64,000 nt of DNA. Origin: Blattamonas nauphoetae. Taxonomy: Eukaryota > Preaxostyla > Oxymonadida. Both the position numbers and the translations under genes were made by a program. Shown here piece after piece: positions 30,721 through 40,784 of this stretch. The notes beneath the pieces were generated by a model. The model saw only the letters and a list, made by a program, of their open reading frames with translations. It was not told where the DNA came from and made no database searches. The first letter of the stretch is position 1. Every line of letters begins with the position of its first letter. The stretch is taken from NCBI GenBank assembly GCA_033064195.1, contig JARBJD010000014.1, positions 310,001 through 374,000 on the forward strand, read 5' to 3'.

Positions 30721-31039
30721 AACATTCCGAATGCAGTGAATCGATTCTCGACCAGAAGATCGTTATATTTGGGAACGAAGGCAAGACTTTCAAACAGACA
30801 CTCTTATCGGAATTGCCCTGTCAACTGTCCATGTCCGTCTAAGGTACCTCAACAAAGAGAACAGCGGAGGAGCGGTTGGAGGAGGAATACTACTGCTGAT
30901 ATCAAGCTTTACATTTTTCTCCAGACATTCACGATACAGCATGAATGAAGTATCAAGTTGTAATCATTTTCTAAAATAGAGACTATTCGCAGACAAACTC
31001 ACATCTCAATGGTGATCTGACCCAAACATGATTGTTGCA

Positions 31040-31114
31040 AGCGTTTGACTCCCAAATCGGAGACCGGTCGTTGGACTGGACGATGCTACCTCGACTGGAC
31101 GGTGCTTAACAGGC
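31040..31114 (-). repeat. Detached end of an element C relative
   Basis: CCCAAAT-GGAGACCGGTCGTTGGACTGGAC, then GGTGCTTAACAGGCCAA, matches the left end of element C in inverted orientation. No partner end or target duplication was found, so it is a fragment of another copy. Confidence 0.6.
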
Positions 31115-32230
31115 CAAGAATGGTGTATGTCCCCATGACGGGAGATAGATCAACGGAACACATTTCCATCCTTGTGCCACAATGATCGGGTGAATCAACC
31201 TTTTCGATCATTCTTCAACCTGTGAAAAAATGGAGGTGAGAAATACGGAGAGCCAACCGCCACGGTGAGGTCTTCATTTACGAAAAGAAAGTCAGAATCA
31301 GATCAAAGTCACACTCCAGATTTGTGGTGACCATTCAGAGAAGTGGGTTTGTTGATGGATTCGAGTTTGAACATTTCTACCCATACTTCAGGCTTTTCCA
31401 CTCGACACTCATTTTGGAGAAAATTCGCAAAAAAGCTCTCCCAATGGACTTCTAAAACACGAGAGATATCATTTAACCATCCTCGCGATGTTTGAGTCTT
31501 CACGAAAGATCATTCACTTGATGAATGATTGAGAATAGGAGAAAAAATGGTGATGCTTCGTACCTCTTTTGAGAGGGATTGACCAAGGTACATTCATTGA
31601 CCAAAAATTGGTGAAATGAAAATATGCGACATTAGGAGGAGTTCAGACATTCTCGCATGTTTCTTGGAATCTCGGGTTTTCTTGTGGAAGAGTTTGAATA
31701 TCTCGTTTATTTCGGGAAAAACTGTCGATCGGAGTTGAACCCCTCGTTGAACCCTTTTTTGGATAAATGATCATTTAAAACAGAATTGTGTGAACAAAAA
31801 TTCAATGTATCTACAAAATTCTGAAAAAACCCACATGTTTCCCGACAAAAAAACTTAGAATGAAATGCCTGGTCTTCTTTGAGGTTTTCTCTTGATACTT
31901 GCATTTTGGTGTGGAGCCAATTTATTCTTCTTCGTTCGACCAATATAGCTTTTTCAAGCCCTACTACCTGGATTAGTGAAAATGTTCTTTTTAGTCACAT
32001 ATCAATTAAGTCAGGTTTTTCTTTCTTGTGTATCTCCAATTCGAAAGAACCGTTCGCTCTGTTCTTTTCCACAGAATGTTCCTTTTGGATGAAGTGTCCG
32101 AAAATAGTAGAAACGAAATATCACCGCTCAGTGTTTCTGGACAGGCCCACCGAACACTTTAATCCATGACTGAACGGATCGATAGAAGAGGTGAATTCGA
32201 TCTGCTCGGAGATGAAGGATTGATTTCATG
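31115..32230. other. Intergenic stretch with no gene seen
   Basis: Short frames only. The block at about 31530-31600 (GAGAAAAAATGGTGATGCTT ... GACCAAGG) has a diverged direct copy at about 32675-32740, so part of this interval was duplicated on either side of the foldback element. Confidence 0.4.
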
Positions 32231-32643
32231 GGCATAATCCGACCCCGTGCCCCCCTCCAATATTTTAACAATTGCTTGATTTTATACCATTTCAGGATAT
32301 TTTCGCTAATATTTTCGGATTTGAGACCGGGTTTTGGAGATATAAATTCATCTACACTTCACCCGATCCTTTTTCCAGACACTTTTTCATAATGTCGGAT
32401 AGTCTTCACAGCCCCCCGCTCAAGAGCAGGGGGGGGCTGTGAAGACAATTGGTGAATTCTCAAAAGTACCATAGAAAAAAGGATCTTTGTGAAGTGTTGA
32501 AACAAATAATGGGCTGGATCGAGCCAAAATGGGCAGCTTTTTTTCGCCCTCAAAATCACAAAATTTCTTCAAAAGTGTGTTTATTAGGCAAAACCAGGCA
32601 TATTTGGAAATTTTTGTGAGGGGGCACGGGGTATGATTAAGCC
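32231..32643. mobile_element. Foldback MITE, 413 bp, 8-bp TSD
   Basis: Ends GGCATAATCCGACCCCGTGC and GCACGGGGTATGATTAAGCC, flanked by ATTTCATG at 32223-32230 and 32644-32651. The whole element is an imperfect palindrome: CACTTCAC-GATCCTTTTT on one side returns inverted on the other. At the centre the two arms meet in a perfect 16-bp stem, GTCTTCACAGCCCCCC. No coding capacity. The 8-bp duplication points to hAT-type mobilisation. Confidence 0.75.
32403..32446. repeat. Perfect 16-bp hairpin at the centre of the foldback MITE
   Basis: GTCTTCACAGCCCCCC and its exact reverse complement are separated by about 13 bases. It is GC-rich in AT-rich surroundings and would be a very stable stem in DNA or RNA. 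Confidence 0.8.
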
Positions 32644-32651
32644 ATTTCATG

Positions 32652-33321
32652 ATTTGGGGAATGATAATGAAGAGGAGAAAAAAAGGTGATGTTTCGCACC
32701 ACTTATGAAGGTGGTTGATCAAGGCCCATTTTTATTGGGAGTGAACATTTCCAAAGATAATATCCCAAATTCTGCAAATTTGTGGATGATGGGAAGTGGA
32801 TAGAAGTGAAAATTGCTTAATCGAGATGAGAGGTGATCAACGAGTGTTGGTTCTTTCGACGCTAGATCGAAGGAGTGATGTGCGTGATGACAACTTGGAG
32901 ATATCAATCCCTGAAGGACCTCTTTCCACCCTGAGAGGAACTGGACGGATCCCAAATCAAAGCATGAAGTGAGGAAGATATCTGAGCATATCGGAAAAGG
33001 AACAAAGATCACAAAATCTGGTCTACCACACGCATAGTGATCGACCAGTTCGAACGAAAATGACACTTCGCACTGCCTGACAGCAGACCAAAGATCGGGT
33101 GTGGTGAGAACTGAAGATGAACAGTAGAATGAATATAGAAGCGTTCACACAGAACCATCACAGACAAGGCAATCTCTCCACAAATGCCAGAGTCTGCGAC
33201 GAGTGTGTGGCGACGAATGGTGTGTGAGGGGAAAAGGAGAGATGACAAATGAATGAGAGTCTCGTGTTGACTCCGACGATAACTGCATCAATGTGTGAGA
33301 ACGTGCTGACCAGGGGAGCGA
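32652..33321. other. Spacer downstream of the receptor-like gene
   Basis: No supported gene. It contains the second copy of the diverged direct repeat (about 32675-32740). The minus frames at 32719-33248 lack any recognisable domain. Confidence 0.4.
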
Positions 33322-36300
33322 TCAGTGAGGGAGGACGATGTCTGGTTTGGACAGCTCGACGGTTGGTGCGAACGAGTGAGTGCTGAAGAAGGTGTCCAGC
33401 TCCTTCGGCGACGGTCGGTCCACTCCATTCAACGAAAGACACCGAACAAGAAGCGCCGAGAAGTCTTTGTCCTTGATTTTGGACATTGGCGGGACATGTC
33501 CTGTCTCCAGCTGCCGTTGAGCGTTCACTGCATCAACTTCCCCAAACGGAACAAGCCCTGTTTCCATCTCCCACAGAATCAACCCCAGACTGAACACAGC
33601 AGCCTTCCCATCCTCATTCCCTTCCGTCTTTGCATTCACTTCAGGTGCTCTCCATCGTTCTCCCTCGCGGTTGTCTGTTGAGCCATTCTCCAAAAAAGGA
33701 GTTCCGGTCTCAGAAACCTTCAATTGCAGGAACACATGATTCTGTTCATCCACGAGGATCACGTGAGGGGACAATCGGCGAAGAACGTCTGATTCCGTCT
33801 TCATCTCAACCAGTGTTGACACACCCCGAGCCAGATCCTTCATCGCTTTCCGCTTGTCGAAGTCATTTCCATTTTTGTGAAGTCGATTGAAGAGCGTGTC
33901 GGCCACTCGAGCTTTCACAACCTCACAACTCTCCCCACAATGAAGCATCTCTGCATCAACGACACGAGTCTCTGTTTTGTGTGCCGAGTCAGAACGATGG
34001 AAATCATCTTTTGTCTCGATTGCGTGGAATGCTGTCAATCTTGTTCTGTCGTTCATGTTGTCCAGAGGCACAACCTCTTCTTCCTTCACTTCGATCTTGT
34101 CTTCTTGTTGAAGTTCCTGTTCTTGGACTTTTGGGTTCAGTCTTTCGTCCTTCTTTCCTTTCCTTCGCCTCACACAAACAATCACGACAATCAGAGCGAG
34201 AAGAGCAGCACACGACAACACAATCACAAGCGGAATCCACCATTTCATGTTGTCACGCACAGATTGAGCCAGACGTCCCGAAGCATCTTTCTGCACCACA
34301 AACCATTCATCAGTGCACAGTTCCTCTCCAAATACAAGCCGACCACGCCATTCGAGTGTTGAATCGAGTGATGGAAGAGAGGAGGCAGAGAGAGCGAGGG
34401 TGATGCTGGTTTCTGTGAAGGATGAGGTGGTGTCGGTGGACAGTTGATGTCGATCAGCATTTCCTTCCTTCTTATCTTTCGTCATTTCAAACACTTCCAG
34501 GAACAATCCACACGGAATCAGAGTCGATCCTTTCACTTCAATTTCGTAAAGTTCCTTCTTTTTATCGAACGATGATGTCGAAGTGTTTGAAAGAGTTGGG
34601 ATGAAGAGAGGAGAGAGTGGCTTTGCGTATTCACCTGTCATTGAGCATCCATCAACTGCCATCCACAACGACGGATGGTCGAGTGTCCCATCTCCCCCAC
34701 TCAGACTCTGCAAATCAATCGATCCATTGTCAGAACACATCAGATTTCGCCGAAACGAAGGGAAGGGTTCGAGACTTGGTGTGTTGTCGTGGAAGAGACA
34801 GGCTTCGATTGTCAGTGTTCCACTTCTCATGTGGACGACACCTTGCGAGAGATAGGCGAGATCTTGGTGCGAAAGAGTGGTTGTGGTGTTTGTCAATTGC
34901 AGAACACCATTCGTCCAGGAACAGATGTCCGATTCTTCTTCGTTTTGTCCATGTTGGATTGTTGTTCCTTTTAGTGAGCCATCTTTCATGACGAGTTTCG
35001 CGAGTGTTGCGGAGATGAAGACGAAAGAGAGATCTGAAGACAGAATCTCGATGTCCACATTGTGCACTTCCAAAACTGCACTTTCATGAACAACAACAGC
35101 TCCTAACGATGAAACTGGATGAGCCGAAGACGAGACTGATAGAGTTGGCGATGTGCCAGTTCCATTCCGGAAGACAACAATCATCCCACTTGAAATGGAG
35201 AGTGAGGAGTTCAGCCACGGAGAATCAACGAGTTCAAAGATTGGCCTGTCGAATGCGAGTCCCTCCACAATCTTCCAGGCAACATCAACGGAACAGCAAG
35301 GCCTTGATTCCTCTCCACAGAACACACTCTCGTCTGCCGAGTCGTTCGACACAAACAGGTTCAAGTGGCTTGGTCTCAAGCCTGTCGTCGCGGAGAGGAC
35401 ACTATCAACGATGATTGTGTCATCCTCGCCGTCCAATCGAGCAATGTCTGTCACAACACATTCCTCGTTGAACTGGAGGTGGCCAGGCCATCCAATCGGA
35501 ACCTCATCGGATTGTCCTTCGGTTGGCGACGAGATCCTCACCACAACACTGACAGAGTTGTTCAGCGTCAGATTGTATTGATTGTGCACGACGAGACTTC
35601 TTCCCGCCAGCTCCACCACACAACTCGTGTTGAGGTTGTTCTTGAATCGGATGTTCATCTGAGTGAAGACGCTGGGTGTCGGAACGGTGACGGTCATATC
35701 TTCAAGAAGGCATCCTGTTGACCCATCCTCTGTCCCGAGCAGAGTGTATTCCTTCCCAAATCCGAGCTTCGTGTCAGACTCGTCCACATCAACCGCAAAA
35801 CAAGCTGAGCAATGCGTCGTGTTGTCGACAGAGAGGGGCGAGAGTGACGGCCAGTTGTGTGTTCCGTTGCTGAGAAGAATCAGCCCCAGCGGTGAAGTGA
35901 AAGCACGTCCTTCAAAACGGACAGTCAGCGTTCCGTTGCTCCCATCCAATAAACGTTCAATGCAGCGCACAATGCGGGCGGGTTCAGTAGGAACAGAGAA
36001 GCCAACGTCTTTGTTCACCACTCCTTCCTCTCCTCCCACAACAATCCCAACCACCAAATACGTCGCCCCATACGACAGCAAAGGAGACGACGCTCCGAAG
36101 ATCTCCTCAGTGTGCAAGAACGACCCCGATTCACTTCCCGAAGAGAGTGTCCCATTCAATTCAATCACTTCTCCAGACACCACCCCATTCTCCTCCTTCT
36201 GCACCTTCAGAGTGTATCCCTTCCCATTCGCCAGACCCACTCCCCAAAACTCCACAACTCCCGCCTTCTCCTTCTCTCCCCCCAGCGAGCAGTCTGCTCC

Positions 36301-37296
36301 CTCAATCCGGATCGGTTCGGGAGGAACAACAAACGAGATCTGATCCTTTTCAAACAGTATTTCCTCATCCCCTTTCTTGACTGAGACCAGCGAGTATTCT
36401 GTGCCGAACATGAACTGTCTCTTCATCTCTTCTTCTTCGACAGCGGTCGGATACAGAATCGCTGAATGAGGTCCAAGCATTCCTGATCCACTTGTCTGAA
36501 GTGTGACTGTCTTCTCATGCGACGTGCTTCCGTCCTTGTCTGCTGATCTGAAGGTCAGTGTGTACAGAGTTGAGGGTTGGAGGGCTCTGGAAGTGAACGT
36601 GAGTGTGATTGTCGTCTTATCGGCATCATCAAACTCATCACTTGCTGACACACTCACAAGCCGTTCTGGTTCGGTCGGCGTTGTGATGGCCAGATTCGGC
36701 CAGAGGACGACGTACTCGCCATCCACACGCTGAATCCCGACGACTTCGAATGTTGTGTTCCACGGAGTGTTCACTTTGGACGAGTCTGTGTCGAACAACA
36801 CCAAATCGAGTGTTGCTTTGGACTCGTCGAAGTTGATGTCGAGTGAGATGGGTGCAGTGAGGGATGAATTGACAGAGAGGCGAAGTGTGTATGGACCCTG
36901 GAGGACTGCTCCCTGCAATCCCACACTCGCTTTCTTCCCCTCTTCGTCAAGTGGACCGATGACAACAGTTTTGAGAGTTGGGATGTGGATGGGATAATTC
37001 GGAGCGGAGGCAGCAAGAATCTGGTAGTCCGCGAGAGGAAGCTGGAGGAGACCAGACTCTCCAACAGACACACCGGTAAGCGTGGGATCAACTGCTGATG
37101 GTCTGTCGTTCTCCCAGAGAACTCCCAACATCGCGACGAATGGAAGGGTCGTACTGTGACATGACACGATTTGGAGCTGGAGAAAAGGTTCGCATTTTGT
37201 TTGTCTTTTTTCCGGCATTTTCCAATTTCCCAAAATTGTCCAACAATTGTACACAGGATTGAACCTAGCTGGAACACCTGTCGTCATTGCTTCCAA
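33322..37296 (-). CDS. Receptor-like membrane protein: TIG-like repeats, TM segment, pseudokinase tail
   Basis: A 1324-residue frame. Outside part: repeats of about 100 residues each opening with a (T/V)PxEPxRI motif, for example FVVPPEPIRIEGADCSLGG and FSVPTEPARIVRC, like TIG/IPT beta-sandwiches with many N-glycosylation sites. Next come a Cys motif VFCGEESRPCCSVDVAWKIV and a beta-helix-like part. A single TM segment (WWIPLVIVLSCAALLALI) at about residues 1019-1042 is followed by RRRKGKK and a cytosolic kinase C-lobe: RWRAPEV (APE), KAAVFSLGLILWEMETG and a DRPSPKEL block. HRD and DFG are not visible, so it is probably a pseudokinase. The first 55 or so residues are doubtful; the real N-terminal part may be the frame at 38146-39657. 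Confidence 0.8.
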   Translation of the reverse strand: MEAMTTGVPARFNPVYNCWTILGNWKMPEKRQTKCEPFLQLQIVSCHSTTLPFVAMLGVLWENDRPSAVDPTLTGVSVGESGLLQLPLADYQILAASAPNYPIHIPTLKTVVIGPLDEEGKKASVGLQGAVLQGPYTLRLSVNSSLTAPISLDINFDESKATLDLVLFDTDSSKVNTPWNTTFEVVGIQRVDGEYVVLWPNLAITTPTEPERLVSVSASDEFDDADKTTITLTFTSRALQPSTLYTLTFRSADKDGSTSHEKTVTLQTSGSGMLGPHSAILYPTAVEEEEMKRQFMFGTEYSLVSVKKGDEEILFEKDQISFVVPPEPIRIEGADCSLGGEKEKAGVVEFWGVGLANGKGYTLKVQKEENGVVSGEVIELNGTLSSGSESGSFLHTEEIFGASSPLLSYGATYLVVGIVVGGEEGVVNKDVGFSVPTEPARIVRCIERLLDGSNGTLTVRFEGRAFTSPLGLILLSNGTHNWPSLSPLSVDNTTHCSACFAVDVDESDTKLGFGKEYTLLGTEDGSTGCLLEDMTVTVPTPSVFTQMNIRFKNNLNTSCVVELAGRSLVVHNQYNLTLNNSVSVVVRISSPTEGQSDEVPIGWPGHLQFNEECVVTDIARLDGEDDTIIVDSVLSATTGLRPSHLNLFVSNDSADESVFCGEESRPCCSVDVAWKIVEGLAFDRPIFELVDSPWLNSSLSISSGMIVVFRNGTGTSPTLSVSSSAHPVSSLGAVVVHESAVLEVHNVDIEILSSDLSFVFISATLAKLVMKDGSLKGTTIQHGQNEEESDICSWTNGVLQLTNTTTTLSHQDLAYLSQGVVHMRSGTLTIEACLFHDNTPSLEPFPSFRRNLMCSDNGSIDLQSLSGGDGTLDHPSLWMAVDGCSMTGEYAKPLSPLFIPTLSNTSTSSFDKKKELYEIEVKGSTLIPCGLFLEVFEMTKDKKEGNADRHQLSTDTTSSFTETSITLALSASSLPSLDSTLEWRGRLVFGEELCTDEWFVVQKDASGRLAQSVRDNMKWWIPLVIVLSCAALLALIVVIVCVRRRKGKKDERLNPKVQEQELQQEDKIEVKEEEVVPLDNMNDRTRLTAFHAIETKDDFHRSDSAHKTETRVVDAEMLHCGESCEVVKARVADTLFNRLHKNGNDFDKRKAMKDLARGVSTLVEMKTESDVLRRLSPHVILVDEQNHVFLQLKVSETGTPFLENGSTDNREGERWRAPEVNAKTEGNEDGKAAVFSLGLILWEMETGLVPFGEVDAVNAQRQLETGHVPPMSKIKDKDFSALLVRCLSLNGVDRPSPKELDTFFSTHSFAPTVELSKPDIVLPH

Positions 37297-38145
37297 TACT
37301 GTGTTGAACCATTAATCCGGCTCTGTGTGCGTTTTCTCCGTTTTATTTATTCAGTTCAATGCTTTCTTCTTGGACCATTCTGTGTGCTCAAAAATGGCTT
37401 CATACAACCTCAAAAAACCGATACCACGCCAAATTCCCCCATTTCTCACGATGGATCAGGTCTAATTGAACATTGGATTCATCCTTATTCTGTATTCCAC
37501 CAAACAGACGTTGAGCCGAGCGTATGATTGTTGAATCGTATCATTCTTTTAATCTCTTGTTCCGACAAGCCAACTCATTTCTCTGAAATCCTGGATCCTG
37601 AAAATTTCAATTATTGGTGATTCACGCCTCTCAGATGATGATGTCATCGAACCAGTTGTCCAGTTCGGACAGTGGATGACAGAATTACACGCATCATGGG
37701 TTTCTCTCTTTGTTTGTCTCAATCTCTTTTTACTTTTCTCCTTTTTAAGACTAACTTCGCAATACATCCGTATTAAACTGACTCTGATAAAACTGCCCGT
37801 CACAATCAGGTAAGGGAAAACTGAAAAGAGCATATCGTATGCTTCCCAATTGGTTCTCCTCTCTCTTCATTCTTTGTTATCCTTTTTAAGACTTCACAAT
37901 TTGTGAAACCGATAGGAAATGAGAAGAATCGAAACGCCTGTCGAGATCGGGCGGTGGGTTGCTTCCACGCACACACCGTGTGTTTCTGTCATTATTTACC
38001 TCTCTCTTAATTGATTTTCTCCTTTTTATGACATAATTCCTAATAGACAATCAGCGAAATGAGAATGATGAAAACGAACTTCTTGATCTCTCCATCGCTC
38101 CACCACATCCCTCTCTGCATCCCCCTCATCCCATGCAATGTCTTA
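37297..38145. other. Spacer or intron-like gap inside the receptor locus
   Basis: No open frame with family features. Loosely repeated strings TCTCCTTTTTAAGAC/TTTTTATGAC recur at about 37738, 37885 and 38020, each followed by an A-rich block. Together the flanking minus genes would give the domain order seen in the 57-62 kb protein (beta-helix then TIG), so the gap may be intronic or a later insertion. Confidence 0.35.
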
Positions 38146-39657
38146 TTATCCACCATCACTTTGTTCAATCCTCTCCCCGATCAACATACGCGAACCAACC
38201 AGCCACCTCTCATAAAAGTCACCTATTTCGTCCCCGAGTGGTCCAGTTTGTCTGCATTTGTGAAACAGGCATCGAGCGAGATGGACTTCGTTTTTGGCTC
38301 CGCGATCAACATAAACAGCACCAGCAATCGACTTGGCGGACGAATTCACGAAAGTGCAATCTGCAATTGTGATGATGTTCACTTTCCAAAGAAACACAGA
38401 TCCACCATTCCCGTCTGTGCTCTGGTCAACAAAAGACGACGCGGAGAGCGAGAATTCATTCGGGTTCCGGTCCTGCATGTACCAGTACACACACCCCTCC
38501 CAATGACCATTACCACGCTGGAAGGAGCACCTGTCAATTCGCAGGTTGATGTCGATTCGGTCAACGAAAATCGAGTTGTTCTTCGGGAAATCTGTGAAAG
38601 TGCAGAGGATGAAGACATGGTTTGTGATGGAGCGGTTGATGATGGGTGTGTTCTTTGTGAAGTGTTGGCTGACACGGGAGTCGGTGTCGGGGTCGGCCGG
38701 GTTTGGAGCAGAGCGGGATGGAGGGTGGCACTGAGCGAAGGAGGTGTTGTGGCAGAGCAACGACCCACCGCTGTTCATGTCATTGATTGTTGTTCCCGAA
38801 AGATGGTTTGAGCTCTTCCTCACCGAACAGCCACACACTCGCTGACACCAGCCACCACAACCACGCGACGGAGAGTGGTGCGAGGGTGAGGGGGATGTGG
38901 TGTTCGGCAGCAAGCTGGCAGAGAGTGTCGTGGAGATCGATGAAAGGTCAGCGTTGTCGCTTTTAACTTGTCCAAAATCAAAAAGTGGACCACTTCCACG
39001 AACGAGGTCGGTGTTGGCGAAGGAGAGGCCAGATCCCGAAATATAAACAGATTTCAACGCAGAAGAGGCTGGTTGTCCAATGGAAGGAGAAGAAAGAGAG
39101 CCTGCCCCTGAGGCAAAGGGGAGGAGACACGGTGAGTGTGAGGAGATGTGAGAACAACCAATGATCAGGAGCGAGTTTTCGCTTCCTTTCCCACCACTGC
39201 CAATAGCAAATGGCGAACATTCGAGGTTCGATAAGATCTTACTTGCTCGGATCGTCACGCATGACGAGTCCAATGATCCAATCCTTGCTCTCATCGGACT
39301 GCAGTCGAACAAGATGTGTGAAAGGGAGACAGTTGAGTTTGAGAAGATGAACATCACATCTGCGATCTCTTCAAGGTCTTTTGTATCTCCATTCTGGATG
39401 ATCGATGGCAATGTTCGCGTGTGGTGAGTATGTCCAATGTGAAATTGTGTTCCACAGTTTCCGTTTATTATCAGAGTGTTTGACGAGACTAGATAACTTG
39501 AGATGTGATAGTGTCCGTTTGAAAGCGTCAGTTTTCGAGAGAACGTTGAAGAATGTGCATGGCCAGAATTATCGCATTGGTCAAGTAAATCTTCAAGGAG
39601 CAGCGTGTGGACTTTATCAAATCCGAAAAGAGTGCAGAGAAGCAGCGAGAATGACAT
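38146..39657 (-). CDS. Secreted beta-helix protein, or N-terminal half of the receptor-like gene
   Basis: A 503-residue frame starting MSFSLLLCTLFGFDKVHTLL, a likely signal peptide. The body is right-handed beta-helix in style: IGSLDSSCVTIRASKILSN, SLLIIGCSHISSHS, GGSVFLWKVNIITIADCTF and GAVYVDRG. The same kind of N-terminal domain precedes the TIG-like repeats in the 57-62 kb gene. I therefore suspect that it and 33322-37296 form one receptor gene separated by 850 bp, but its own frame ends in an ordinary stop. It diverges from the helical-repeat gene at 39733, with only 75 bp between starts. Confidence 0.65.
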   Translation of the reverse strand: MSFSLLLCTLFGFDKVHTLLLEDLLDQCDNSGHAHSSTFSRKLTLSNGHYHISSYLVSSNTLIINGNCGTQFHIGHTHHTRTLPSIIQNGDTKDLEEIADVMFIFSNSTVSLSHILFDCSPMRARIGSLDSSCVTIRASKILSNLECSPFAIGSGGKGSENSLLIIGCSHISSHSPCLLPFASGAGSLSSPSIGQPASSALKSVYISGSGLSFANTDLVRGSGPLFDFGQVKSDNADLSSISTTLSASLLPNTTSPSPSHHSPSRGCGGWCQRVCGCSVRKSSNHLSGTTINDMNSGGSLLCHNTSFAQCHPPSRSAPNPADPDTDSRVSQHFTKNTPIINRSITNHVFILCTFTDFPKNNSIFVDRIDINLRIDRCSFQRGNGHWEGCVYWYMQDRNPNEFSLSASSFVDQSTDGNGGSVFLWKVNIITIADCTFVNSSAKSIAGAVYVDRGAKNEVHLARCLFHKCRQTGPLGDEIGDFYERWLVGSRMLIGERIEQSDGG

Positions 39658-39732
39658 TCGCTGGGATCAGAAAGGGATGGGACGTGATGATCCTGCCCTT
39701 TGTTTCGATTCTCGAATACACTTTGTGAAAAT

Positions 39733-40784
39733 ATGAACAAAACTTCCGATGGTGTGCATCATTTTCTCCTCATCGATTGATTCTTCCAGAATACTCTCCC
39801 TTCCTGAAGTGGAAAGAGAATGTTCCAGTCACTCTTGATTCTGCGTCAACAGCTTTTGTCTCTCTTGCATCCATGTTAAGAGATGGCTTCTCATTTGATG
39901 AGGAACTTGTAATCAAAGCTTCAACTTTGCTGACTTCGATTCGTCAGAATTTTTTCAAATCAGATGACATCGACTATTATTTGACAATCATTGGACAAGA
40001 CTCACCAGACCCCGCTGCAGTGTTTGTGGATTCGGTGACTGTGCTCCTATCTTCACCCCATCCATCGATATTCAGACAGACTCTGTCATTCATTCACGAC
40101 TATCTCTATCGGTGCAAGATTTCGGACCGAAGGGCCCTTGTCTCCTCCAAACTCATTCCCAGAATCCTTTCCACACCTCACTTGCGAGATCTTTCTGTGA
40201 TTGAAGATCAGAACATTATGAAGAATATACTCGCGATTCTCAGATTTTCCATCTGGCTGACCGACACCAGCACTATTCGCTCCCTCTCCACCACTGCCGA
40301 CTTTCACCCTGAACGAATCCGAAATGTGGTGCTGCATGAAGTGCTGATCCCATTCGAACGATCTATCGTCCAGATCAGTCGCAATCTTCAGTTTTTGTCG
40401 TGGGACGGTGAATACCAAAGCGCATCCATATTTCTAATCGATATCTTCGATATGGGTGCTTTCCACCAACCAACACTGGATTTCATTTGTTCTTCTCGCA
40501 TCCCAATGGCCTTCCAATCACTTCTCTCAAAAGTGGAAGACGAAGGCGTCCATCAGTTCGTCATCTGGCTCATGTTAAACAAAATCAACAAATGGAAGGA
40601 ACATGGAGCGGAAACTTGGTACAGAGGGAGAATATTGTTGCAGACACTGGAACAGGAAGGTCTCAGAGAACATCTCGAACAAACACTGCTTCACGACAAG
40701 TCAACGAGAGATGGAGAGGCTGTGAGGATTTATTCATTCCGGATTCTTCAATCTTTGGGAGTGAACTCTCGTTGGCCTCTGTAA
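39733..40784 (+). CDS. Helical-repeat (ARM-like) family protein, paralogue 1, spliced
   Basis: Exon 1 is 39733-39751, the intron 39752-39789 (38 nt, GTGTGC...TTCCAG) and exon 2 39790-40784. The spliced protein (337 aa) opens MNKTSDEYSPFLKWKENVPV. Exon 1 and its phase-1 junction are supported by paralogue 2, which splices at the same residue to give MFTSEEYSSFLKWK. Without the intron the only start would be a TTG. The body is all-helical with family blocks FVSLASMLRDGFSFDEE, DSPDPAAVFVDS, LVSSKLIPRILSTPHLRDLS and FHQPTLDFICSSRIP. From memory such proteins are a large expanded family in Blattamonas, of unknown function. No membrane segment or signal peptide. Confidence 0.8.
39752..39789 (+). 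other. 38-nt spliceosomal intron, paralogue 1
   Basis: GTGTGCATCA...ATTCTTCCAG, phase 1, directly after the sixth codon. Its removal joins GATG to AATACTCTCCC and restores the EYSPFLKW start shared with paralogue 2. Confidence 0.75.

Noticed and set aside
35663-36343. 226-residue plus frame opposite the receptor-like gene
   Set aside because: Ser/Pro/Thr-rich shadow of the TIG-like repeats on the minus strand.
37297-38145. Another copy of the 139-bp array unit
   Set aside because: The CTCCTTTTTAAGAC strings are only loosely similar and lack the inverted GTACCA arms.
39777-40784. Start of paralogue 1 at a TTG codon
   Set aside because: An upstream ATG plus a 38-nt GT-AG intron gives a start homologous to paralogue 2; a TTG start in a eukaryote is unlikely.
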